A DNA stretch of 5,336 nt from Chloroflexota bacterium (GTDB taxonomy: Bacteria; Chloroflexota; Limnocylindria; Limnocylindrales; CSP1-4): positions 1 through 5,336 of the forward strand of contig PMJT01000211.1 of the NCBI GenBank assembly GCA_003158495.1. Direction: 5' to 3'. Every line of letters starts with the position of its first letter. The first letter of the stretch is position 1. Below are positions 1-5,336 of the stretch, in pieces. A program made the translations under genes and the position numbers. The notes under the pieces are model-generated. The model did not search any database, had not been told where the DNA came from, and worked only from the letters and a program-made list of their open reading frames with translations.

Positions 1-342
1 GACCTGGACCGTGCCGCCGAGGTAGTCCCCGCGGCGCTCCTTGCCGATCACGGCCTGGTAAATGCGGCCCGTGGTCACGTTGGAGAGCTGCGACAGGTTC
101 TCGGCGATGAAGCGCTCGTAGTGGCCGAGATCCAGATCCGTTTCCGCGCCGTCGTCCGTGACGAACACTTCGCCGTGCTGGTAAGGCGACATCGTCCCGG
201 GGTCGACGTTGATGTAGGGGTCGAGCTTCAGGACGGAGACCGACAGGCCACGGGCCTTCAGGAGGCGCCCGATGCTGGCGGCGGTGATCCCCTTGCCGAG
301 AGAGCTGGTGACCCCTCCGGTCACAAAGACATACTTCGCCAT
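1..342 (-). CDS. pyrG: CTP synthase, N-terminal part (gene runs off the window)
   Basis: CTP synthase makes CTP from UTP, ATP and glutamine in the cytoplasm, the last step of de novo pyrimidine nucleotide synthesis. Only the first 114 residues of the synthetase domain are visible; the C-terminal glutamine amidotransferase domain lies beyond position 1. The protein starts MAKYVFVTGGVTSSLGKGI, containing the ATP-binding loop with Lys17 (equivalent to E. coli Lys18). It continues with KLDPYINVDPGTMSP (39-53) and the near-invariant block HGEVFVTDDGAETDLDLGHY (56-75), where Asp71 matches the magnesium ligand Asp72 of E. coli. The ending KERRGDYLGGTVQV is also typical. The ATG start at 342 is supported by a GGAGGAG site at 352-358 with 9 nt spacing and by colinearity with known PyrG N-termini. 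A promoter candidate lies at 372-400, so the gene is probably expressed independently of the sugar operon upstream. Identity is essentially certain from the motifs. Confidence 0.97.
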   Translation of the reverse strand, partial: MAKYVFVTGGVTSSLGKGITAASIGRLLKARGLSVSVLKLDPYINVDPGTMSPYQHGEVFVTDDGAETDLDLGHYERFIAENLSQLSNVTTGRIYQAVIGKERRGDYLGGTVQV

Positions 343-599
343 GGCGCTCAGCTCCTCCGGGGGTTTTTCCAATTCTACGGACGAGCCGCCCTAACCGCAA
401 ACGGGTCGCGTTTAGTGAGCCGTCACGAGGAGAAATAGCGCGAACGTCGGGCGATCCGGCCGAGCGACCGGTGGCCGGGCGCGCGTCGGCTTGGACGGGA
501 TCAGGATCGAGATGCGACCGGAGCGGCGATCGGGAGCGCGCAGCAACGGGTTTGGCGGCCTCGAGAGCTGGCTCGCCGAGGGTCTGCGAAGGATAGTGG
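343..599. other. Intergenic gap between the polyol dehydrogenase and pyrG
   Basis: This 257-nt gap contains no convincing gene. Besides the pyrG promoter candidate and ribosome site, I see two imperfect inverted repeats. One is at 554-577: on the minus strand GGCG and GCC, with one bulged A, pair with GGC and CGCC around a 9-nt loop. It begins 22 nt after the polyol dehydrogenase stop codon. The other is CCGGCC (456-461) with GGCCGG (473-478) around an 11-nt loop. Neither is followed by a U-run on the minus strand, so neither is a classical intrinsic terminator. The first could still stabilise the mRNA 3' end or act as a U-less terminator. Confidence 0.6.
372..400 (-). promoter_or_regulatory. 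Candidate sigma-70-type promoter of pyrG
   Basis: On the minus strand TTGCGG (395-400) and TAGAAT (372-377) are separated by exactly 17 nt. The -10 box matches TATAAT at five of six positions; the -35 box matches TTGACA clearly only in TTG. Transcription would start near 365-370, giving a short leader of about 25 nt that contains A5 then C5 and the GGAGGAG ribosome site. The position immediately upstream of pyrG and the relatively AT-rich -10 in a GC-rich background support it. This is inference from consensus only. Confidence 0.45.
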
Positions 600-1613
600 C
601 TACTCCGACGGCCGCAGGATAACCTTCAGCCCCTCCCGGGCGGCAGCGGCTCCGAATGCGGCCTTGAACCCGCTCAGCGGCAGGCTTGCGGTTACCGCTG
701 TTCGGACGTCGACCTGGCCCGACTCGACGAGCCGGATCACGTCCGGGTATACGCGGTTCATGCGGCGCGAGAGCTTTATCGTCAGGCCCTTTCGACGGGC
801 GGTCGACGCCGTGAAAGACGTCCTGTCGTGCGACGGGATGCCCACTACCACGACCGTGCCCGCCGGTGTCGCGAGCGCGATCGAACTGTCGAGCGCGTCA
901 TCCTCGCCGGCGGCCTCGAACGCAACGTCAACGCCGTGTCCGCCTGTAGCCTCCATGAGCTCGCCGCGCTCCGCGCCGCCGGCGACGAGCGCCGTGGCAG
1001 TTGCGCCGGCCGCGCGGGCGGCGGCGAGTCTGTGAGGGAGCACGTCCGTTGCCACGATCGCGGTTGCGCCAGAAACGCGCGCGAGCTGGATGAGGAATTG
1101 CCCGATTGGCCCGCAGCCGAAAACTCCGACCCGGGAACCCGGCCGGATTTCCGCCAGCCGAACGGCGTGCAGGGCGACCCCGAGCGGCTCGAGCATCGCG
1201 ATGTCGGCGGCGCTCAGCTGGTCCGGCACCGGAACAAGACACCTGGCCGGCCAGGCAACGAACTCGCGCAGGGTGCCGTCCGTGGAGCCGTGGCCGGCAA
1301 ACTTGATCTTCGGACACAGGTGGCCGCGACCGGCGTGGCACTGATCGCATGATTCGCACGGAATGGCCGGGTCTATCGCCACTCGTCGGCCGCGCCGCGG
1401 CCCCGACTCGATGACGCCGCCCGCTTCGTGACCGAGCACGAGCGGCCTCGTGAGCACGGCGTCGCCGATGGCCGACTCGGCGTACCAGTGCAGGTCCGAG
1501 CCGCAGATCCCGGTGGCAGTTACACGCACCAACTCACAGCCCGAACCCGGCTCGGGCTGGGCCTCGTCCACCAGCCGCAGGTCGCCCGGGCCATAGAGTC
1601 GAAGCGATTTCAT
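600..1613 (-). CDS. Zinc-dependent medium-chain polyol (sorbitol/L-iditol-type) dehydrogenase
   Basis: This 337-residue protein is a cytoplasmic medium-chain dehydrogenase of the sorbitol/L-iditol/threonine dehydrogenase group, expected to oxidise a secondary alcohol of a polyol with NAD+. The N-terminal GroES-like domain has GICGSDLHW with Cys37 and the zinc signature GHEAGGVI with His62 and Glu63. Glu142 in LEPLGVALHA completes the catalytic zinc site. Four cysteines (86, 89, 92, 100) form the structural zinc lobe. The cofactor domain has GCGPIG (166-171), and Asp190 at the end of the second strand suggests NAD rather than NADP. The ATG at 1613 overlaps the upstream stop as ATGA and has GGAGAAG in front. 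The reading frame stays open to 2018, but that extension lies inside the upstream gene and has no family similarity, so the later start is chosen. The loop after the GHE motif is several residues shorter than usual. The family call is firm; the substrate is unknown. Confidence 0.88.
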   Translation of the reverse strand: MKSLRLYGPGDLRLVDEAQPEPGSGCELVRVTATGICGSDLHWYAESAIGDAVLTRPLVLGHEAGGVIESGPRRGRRVAIDPAIPCESCDQCHAGRGHLCPKIKFAGHGSTDGTLREFVAWPARCLVPVPDQLSAADIAMLEPLGVALHAVRLAEIRPGSRVGVFGCGPIGQFLIQLARVSGATAIVATDVLPHRLAAARAAGATATALVAGGAERGELMEATGGHGVDVAFEAAGEDDALDSSIALATPAGTVVVVGIPSHDRTSFTASTARRKGLTIKLSRRMNRVYPDVIRLVESGQVDVRTAVTASLPLSGFKAAFGAAAAREGLKVILRPSE

Positions 1614-3340
1614 ACAGACTTCTCCAGCCGACCAGCCACCCGTAGCAACTCTTCCTCTGCCGCCTTCGTCCAGCGGCCCTCGTCCAGCGCCGCGGCTACA
1701 GTGGGAAATCGTTCGCCAAGCTCTGAGAGGCGGACGAGTCCCAGGTCCGGCAGAGACGGATAGACCATTATCTTGCCCGCCGCTGTTCGGCCTTCGATCG
1801 CGGCAAGCGCGTCGGCCACGCCTTCGAAGCCGGTGACAGCATCGAGCGAGATGTTGGTGTCGAGCGCTCCGCTCTCGAGCTTGCGCAGCACGGCCTTCAT
1901 GTCCGGGATCACGGAGCCACTCGTGCCGAGGAAGTAGCAACGTCGCTCGAGATACTGGTTGAGATCCACCGCTGCGCGCGTTCCACTGGCAAAGCCGGCG
2001 AAGATATTGATCCTGCATCCCCTCCCGGCCAGCGCGACCGCCTGACCGACGAGCGCCGGCGCAGGCACCATCAGAGCGATATAGCTGAAGCCCGGCGCAA
2101 CCTCGGTGGTGAGCGAGTTGACCACGTGCAGTTCCACGCCGCGCGACTGAGCGATCGGCCGGGTCGCCCGCTCTAGATGGCCGAGCCGTGCGTCGTCGAT
2201 ATCGATCGAGGTTATCGACAGATTCTCCAGGCTCGCCGACGCGGCCCTCACGACGTGCATGAGGCCCATTGGACCGGCGGCGCCGATCACGGCCATGTGA
2301 TCCGAGGAACGAACCTCGCCGTCCGCCGGCAGGTCGGCGTAGCCGTCGGGCGCCGAATTGCCCAGCGTTCCGGTCCAGCGGGTCAGGTCGTAGTGGACCC
2401 GGCCGACATCGACGGCGACGGACCGATCAACCGTCCGGCCCCCGGTCACGACGTTGATGAGGCCCGCGAATGCGAGGTTGTCCTGCAGCGCCTCGATGGT
2501 GCCGGCGTCGGCCCCGAAGTAGATGATGTCGTCGAATGCGGCACCGGCGACGGCGGCGAGATCGGCGACGTCCGTCGCGGCGAAGCCCGAGGCCTCGAGT
2601 GCCCGTTGCTGCGTGGCGTCGGCCAGAACCGCCGTCATCTGGGCGGGTCGGGCTGCCCGGAGAACCGCGGCCAGACTATTGATCGATCGGCCCTTGTCGG
2701 CGACTATGAGCATGCGCCCGCCGGACAGAGGCCCGGGCCGCTCCTGGTAAACGTACGAGGCTTCGACGCAGGCCCAGGGCTCTAGCAGCGCAACCGCCGA
2801 CGCGCTGGGCTCTTCTCCGACAGGGATGAGGAACCGCTCGTCGGTCTCCCGCTCGATGATCATCCGCTCGTCCAGCAGGACGTATTGCTGGAGTCCGCCT
2901 TCGAAGTTGTAGCCGAATGCGGCGTTCGCTCCCGCCGTCAGAAGGTGCCGGTAGTCCGTCTGGACAAGACATCGCTCGCCGATTCGATGGCGGCTCACCT
3001 TGTCGCCAACAGCGACGATCCGCCCTACCGCCTCGTGGCCCGGGACCGTGAACATCGGACCCGGCGTGTACGAGGGGATCTCGGCCAGCACGGCCACGTC
3101 CAGTCCCGACAGGACCGGGCCCTTTCGGGGATGTTTCGTGAATGCGTGAAGGAGCTTCGTGTCCGAGAAGCAGAGTCCGCACGCCTCCATCCGTAAGAGG
3201 ATCTGGTACGGCCCGGGCTGCGGGACTGCCTTGTCACGGTTGTGGACGACCCGACCCGCCTCGACGATCTGGATGGCGTGTTCGGTGGCGGGAATCGACG
3301 GCCCGCCGAGGACTCCACCGGTCATTCCTGGGCTCTCCAT
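1610..3340 (-). CDS. SorE-like zinc dehydrogenase with two tandem nucleotide-binding-like domains
   Basis: This 576-residue medium-chain dehydrogenase most resembles L-sorbose-1-phosphate reductase (SorE), which converts L-sorbose-1-phosphate to D-glucitol-6-phosphate with NAD(P)H. The GroES-like domain (about 20-200) carries the catalytic zinc residues Cys57 (GLCFSD), His102 and Glu103 (VPGHEAVG), and probably Glu187 (LLEPWACVEASY). The four-cysteine structural zinc lobe is absent. Residues 207-330 look like a first Rossmann-type domain, but the glycine loop is degraded (DKGRSINS). Residues 347-490 form a second one with intact GAAGPMG (353-359), Asp380, and a SorE-like stretch (SIDIDDARL, then GVELHVVNS). 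Family members are usually about 350-420 residues, so this is long. After the usual family end (GKIMVYP, 522-528) there is a 48-residue helical-looking tail. The start at 3340 overlaps the upstream stop (TAATG); Met6 at 3325, with GGAG 9 nt ahead, is an equally possible start. The family is secure; the SorE-type substrate is inferred from remembered similarity and the neighbouring SrlD-like domain. Confidence 0.75.
   Translation of the reverse strand: MESPGMTGGVLGGPSIPATEHAIQIVEAGRVVHNRDKAVPQPGPYQILLRMEACGLCFSDTKLLHAFTKHPRKGPVLSGLDVAVLAEIPSYTPGPMFTVPGHEAVGRIVAVGDKVSRHRIGERCLVQTDYRHLLTAGANAAFGYNFEGGLQQYVLLDERMIIERETDERFLIPVGEEPSASAVALLEPWACVEASYVYQERPGPLSGGRMLIVADKGRSINSLAAVLRAARPAQMTAVLADATQQRALEASGFAATDVADLAAVAGAAFDDIIYFGADAGTIEALQDNLAFAGLINVVTGGRTVDRSVAVDVGRVHYDLTRWTGTLGNSAPDGYADLPADGEVRSSDHMAVIGAAGPMGLMHVVRAASASLENLSITSIDIDDARLGHLERATRPIAQSRGVELHVVNSLTTEVAPGFSYIALMVPAPALVGQAVALAGRGCRINIFAGFASGTRAAVDLNQYLERRCYFLGTSGSVIPDMKAVLRKLESGALDTNISLDAVTGFEGVADALAAIEGRTAAGKIMVYPSLPDLGLVRLSELGERFPTVAAALDEGRWTKAAEEELLRVAGRLEKSV
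1618..1625 (-). promoter_or_regulatory. Ribosome binding site fixing the polyol dehydrogenase start
   Basis: The minus strand reads GGAGAAGT here, with 8 nt between GGAG and the ATG at 1613. It lies inside the last codons of the upstream gene. Together with the ATGA stop-start overlap it selects this start over the much longer open frame that reaches 2018. Confidence 0.7.
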
Positions 3341-3356
3341 TACTTCAGCATCACCT
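3335..3356 (-). promoter_or_regulatory. Overlapping stop/start and two ribosome-site candidates for the SorE-like gene
   Basis: On the minus strand AGGTGA (3351-3356) lies 10 nt before the ATG at 3340, which shares a base with the TAA of the upstream gene (TAATG). GGAG (3335-3338) lies 9 nt before a second in-frame ATG at 3325. The conserved fold starts around residue 20, so homology cannot decide between them; the coupled start at 3340 was used. Confidence 0.5.
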
Positions 3357-5336
3357 GGCCGCCGGTAACCGGGATGGCCTGACCGGTTTCGTACTGCTGG
3401 GCTACCACGTAATACAGGGCCTCAAGCACGTCCTGCGGCGTGCAGCCGCGACCCATCGGCACCTTGGCCTCATAGAACCGGCGGACGTCCTCGAGAGTCC
3501 GAGCGCCGGGAACCTTGCCTTCGCGGAGGTACTGCACGAAGAGCCCGTTGTCGGGATCTGCCCAGAGCGGCCCGTCGAGGAAGTTGCCGGGGCAGATTGC
3601 GTTGACCTTTATCCCGTCGCCCACCAGCTCAAGGGCGAAGGACTGGGTCAGACCGATCCCGCCGAACTTGCTTCCGGCGTAGGCGAAGTTGCGGCTCGAG
3701 CCGACCAGCCCGGACTTCGAGTTGATCTCGACGATGTCGCCCCAGTAGTCCGGCCGAACGCGATGCTGACACGCAAGGATGGGAGCGGCGTGCCTGACGC
3801 AGAGGAAGTAGCCCCGATAGTTGACCCGCGTGACGGCGTCGAACTCGCCGATCGACTGGCTCGTGACGCTTCCCGCCTTGAGAATGCCCGCGTTGGAGAC
3901 GAGCAGATCCAACCCGCCGTAGCGGCGCACGACCGCGTCGAAACAGGCTGCCGCGGACTCGTCGCTGGTCACGTCCAGGGCGACCCCGAGGGCCTTCCCC
4001 GTCCCGAACCGGGCGGTGAGCGCCACGGCCTCTCGAATCGCCAGCTCGGCGTTGATGTCCGCCAGTACGACGTGCGCGCCCTGGGCAACCAGGTCTGCTG
4101 CGATGGCGAGCCCGAAGCCCTGTGCCGCACCGGTTACGACTGCTACGAAGCCCCGCACCCGGCCGGCGGACGCCGCGCCCGCGCTGACCCGCTTCCTGTA
4201 GGCCTCGGCTTCCCAACGCTCGATGAACTGCCGCTCTCGATCGGCCAGGGGCCGCACTCCGCCGAGGCGGTGAGCCTCCACGGAGACGCCGATCGCGTCC
4301 AGGTAGACCTGTCGGGCCGTTTCCGCCTGGGCGTACGAGTCCGCCGCGGCGAAAAGCCCGAGCCCGGGAACGATCACCACGATCGGCGGCCCGGCTTCGG
4401 ATGCCCGGCGCGCTTCGATCGCGCTGGATAGGCTTTCGACCAGAGCGTCGGGGGTCGCGTCGGCGGGAGGCTCGAGCAGGAGAGGGAAGGAGCCCGCGTA
4501 GACGATCTGATCGGGGGTGAGCGGGCCTCCAAGGGCGAATTCACGCCCAAGCGGCGAACCTGCCAGCGACAAGGAGAGCGGCGAGTCGTCGAACGTGACC
4601 ACCTGAAGCCGTTCGCCCGTGGCGAGCAGCGCCCGTAGTGCCGGGCCGACGGTGCGCACCAGCGAACTGGCCCGGTCGGGTTCGATTGCCTCGGCGCCGC
4701 CCCATTCAATGGCCGGCAAGCCGGCCAGATGGGCCTTCAACGCCGAAACCAGCCGCGTCGAGGTCTCCTCGATTTCGGCGGGCGAGTCACCGGCGACGAC
4801 AAGGCCGTGGTTCTGGAGGAGCATCGTCCTGGGCGCCGGCGTCCCGGTTCGCTCTTCGTGACTTCGCCTCGCATCGCGGATGGCCCGCGCCAACGGCAGA
4901 CCAGGATCCGTGTACGGCACCCAGAGGACGGCCGCGCTGAAGAGGCGCTCCGCGATCTCTGCGCCATCCCTGGCGCAGGTCAGGGCATTCACCGTTGTGG
5001 GGTGGGTGTGGAGAACGAAGCGTTCGGGCATTAGGGCGTGGAACAGGAGTTCGACGGACGGACGCCTGTCGTCCGGCACTCCGACCCGGGCCGTCATGGC
5101 GACTTCATACACCTCGTCCGTGCCACCAGCCGCCGGACGATCGGGCGACCGATCGAGCAGCTCGAGTAGCGGCCGCATGTCGAGCGCGATCAGCGACTCC
5201 GGAGTGAGCTCGATCAGTGAGGTTCCGCTGGGCTTGATGTAGAGGATGCCGTCGGCTTTGACAGAGCTGTTGCCGCCGCCGCCACGGGCATACTCCGAGT
5301 CCGCACCGAAGCGATGCGACAGCGCGACGACATCGT
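3340..5336 (-). CDS. Bifunctional class II aldolase / SrlD-like short-chain dehydrogenase (5' end missing)
   Basis: The frame is open to the window edge: 664 complete codons plus two bases, so the true start lies beyond 5336. Related fusions are about 680-700 residues, implying that a few dozen residues at most are missing. The ATG at 5178 is internal (residue 53), because the conserved phosphate-binding segments ARGGGGNSSVK and YIKPSG (16-37) precede it. The class II aldolase domain (about 1-215) has a complete site: Glu95, His109 and His111 (HTHP), and His176 (LLQNHGLV), expected to bind a divalent metal and cleave a ketose-1-phosphate-type substrate. A middle region contains VPGLGLF (322-328), as in other fusions of this type. 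The SDR domain (393-664) has TGAAQGFG (401-408), Asp426 favouring NAD, NAG (481-483), Asn505, and the catalytic Ser539, Tyr552, Lys556. INSKSG, SKFGGIGLTQS, RGCTPQDVL and VTGGQVM resemble sorbitol-6-phosphate 2-dehydrogenase (SrlD) rather than the lactaldehyde dehydrogenase half of RhaEW. It is the first visible gene of the operon. Confidence 0.9.
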   Translation of the reverse strand, partial: DVVALSHRFGADSEYARGGGGNSSVKADGILYIKPSGTSLIELTPESLIALDMRPLLELLDRSPDRPAAGGTDEVYEVAMTARVGVPDDRRPSVELLFHALMPERFVLHTHPTTVNALTCARDGAEIAERLFSAAVLWVPYTDPGLPLARAIRDARRSHEERTGTPAPRTMLLQNHGLVVAGDSPAEIEETSTRLVSALKAHLAGLPAIEWGGAEAIEPDRASSLVRTVGPALRALLATGERLQVVTFDDSPLSLSLAGSPLGREFALGGPLTPDQIVYAGSFPLLLEPPADATPDALVESLSSAIEARRASEAGPPIVVIVPGLGLFAAADSYAQAETARQVYLDAIGVSVEAHRLGGVRPLADRERQFIERWEAEAYRKRVSAGAASAGRVRGFVAVVTGAAQGFGLAIAADLVAQGAHVVLADINAELAIREAVALTARFGTGKALGVALDVTSDESAAACFDAVVRRYGGLDLLVSNAGILKAGSVTSQSIGEFDAVTRVNYRGYFLCVRHAAPILACQHRVRPDYWGDIVEINSKSGLVGSSRNFAYAGSKFGGIGLTQSFALELVGDGIKVNAICPGNFLDGPLWADPDNGLFVQYLREGKVPGARTLEDVRRFYEAKVPMGRGCTPQDVLEALYYVVAQQYETGQAIPVTGGQVMLK

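Noticed and set aside
121..438. Plus-strand open frame of 105 codons opposite pyrG.
   Set aside because: It is antisense to the highly conserved PyrG N-terminus and shows no domain of its own.
554..577. Hairpin downstream of the polyol dehydrogenase stop as an intrinsic terminator.
   Set aside because: The stem is short and bulged, and the minus strand continues with AAACCCG rather than a U-tract, so a terminator call is not supported.
1614..2018. N-terminal extension of the polyol dehydrogenase frame.
   Set aside because: It overlaps the coding sequence of the SorE-like gene in another frame, has no dehydrogenase similarity, and a good start with ribosome site and ATGA overlap exists at 1613.
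2177..2785. Plus-strand open frame of 202 codons opposite the SorE-like gene.
   Set aside because: It is antisense to a gene with clear zinc-site and Rossmann motifs, and its composition is that of a GC-rich shadow frame.
3629..4216. Minus-strand open frame of 195 codons inside the SDR domain.
   Set aside because: It is an out-of-frame shadow of the fusion gene, extremely Arg-rich and without family motifs.
3142..4431. Long plus-strand open frame of 429 codons.
   Set aside because: It lies antisense to two strongly supported minus-strand genes, is rich in Arg, Gly and Pro with no recognisable motif, and is explained by the high GC content at third positions.

Overview
The window is a high-GC bacterial chromosome segment in which every supported gene lies on the minus strand. 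In transcription order (from high to low coordinates) these are a class II aldolase / short-chain dehydrogenase fusion whose 5' end lies outside the window, a large zinc-type medium-chain dehydrogenase related to L-sorbose-1-phosphate reductase (SorE), a zinc-dependent polyol dehydrogenase, and the first 114 codons of pyrG (CTP synthase). The base composition, the strong GGAGGAG ribosome site and the PyrG sequence fit an actinobacterial or Chloroflexota-like lineage. That placement is a weak inference, because PyrG is too conserved to settle it by eye.

Layout. Positions 1-342 hold the start of pyrG. Positions 343-599 are a non-coding gap with a plausible sigma-70-type promoter for pyrG and two modest inverted repeats. 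Positions 600-5336 are a tightly packed three-gene operon: the fusion gene and the SorE-like gene share one base (TAATG), and the SorE-like gene and the polyol dehydrogenase share four (ATGA). This points to translational coupling and joint function.

How the genes may work together. The SDR half of the fusion resembles sorbitol-6-phosphate 2-dehydrogenase (SrlD/SorD), and the second gene resembles SorE. These are the two enzymes that, in the enterobacterial sor operon, interconvert L-sorbose-1-phosphate, D-glucitol-6-phosphate and D-fructose-6-phosphate. Here they accompany a class II aldolase domain with a complete metal site and a separate NAD-type polyol dehydrogenase. The operon therefore looks like a catabolic route for a polyol, ketose or their phosphates, ending in aldol cleavage. 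The actual substrate cannot be read from the sequence, and no transporter, kinase or regulator is in view.

The most unusual item is the SorE-like protein. It carries two consecutive nucleotide-binding-like domains, the first with a degenerate glycine motif, and a C-terminal helical-looking tail. The pyrG gene is a housekeeping neighbour, probably transcribed from its own promoter.
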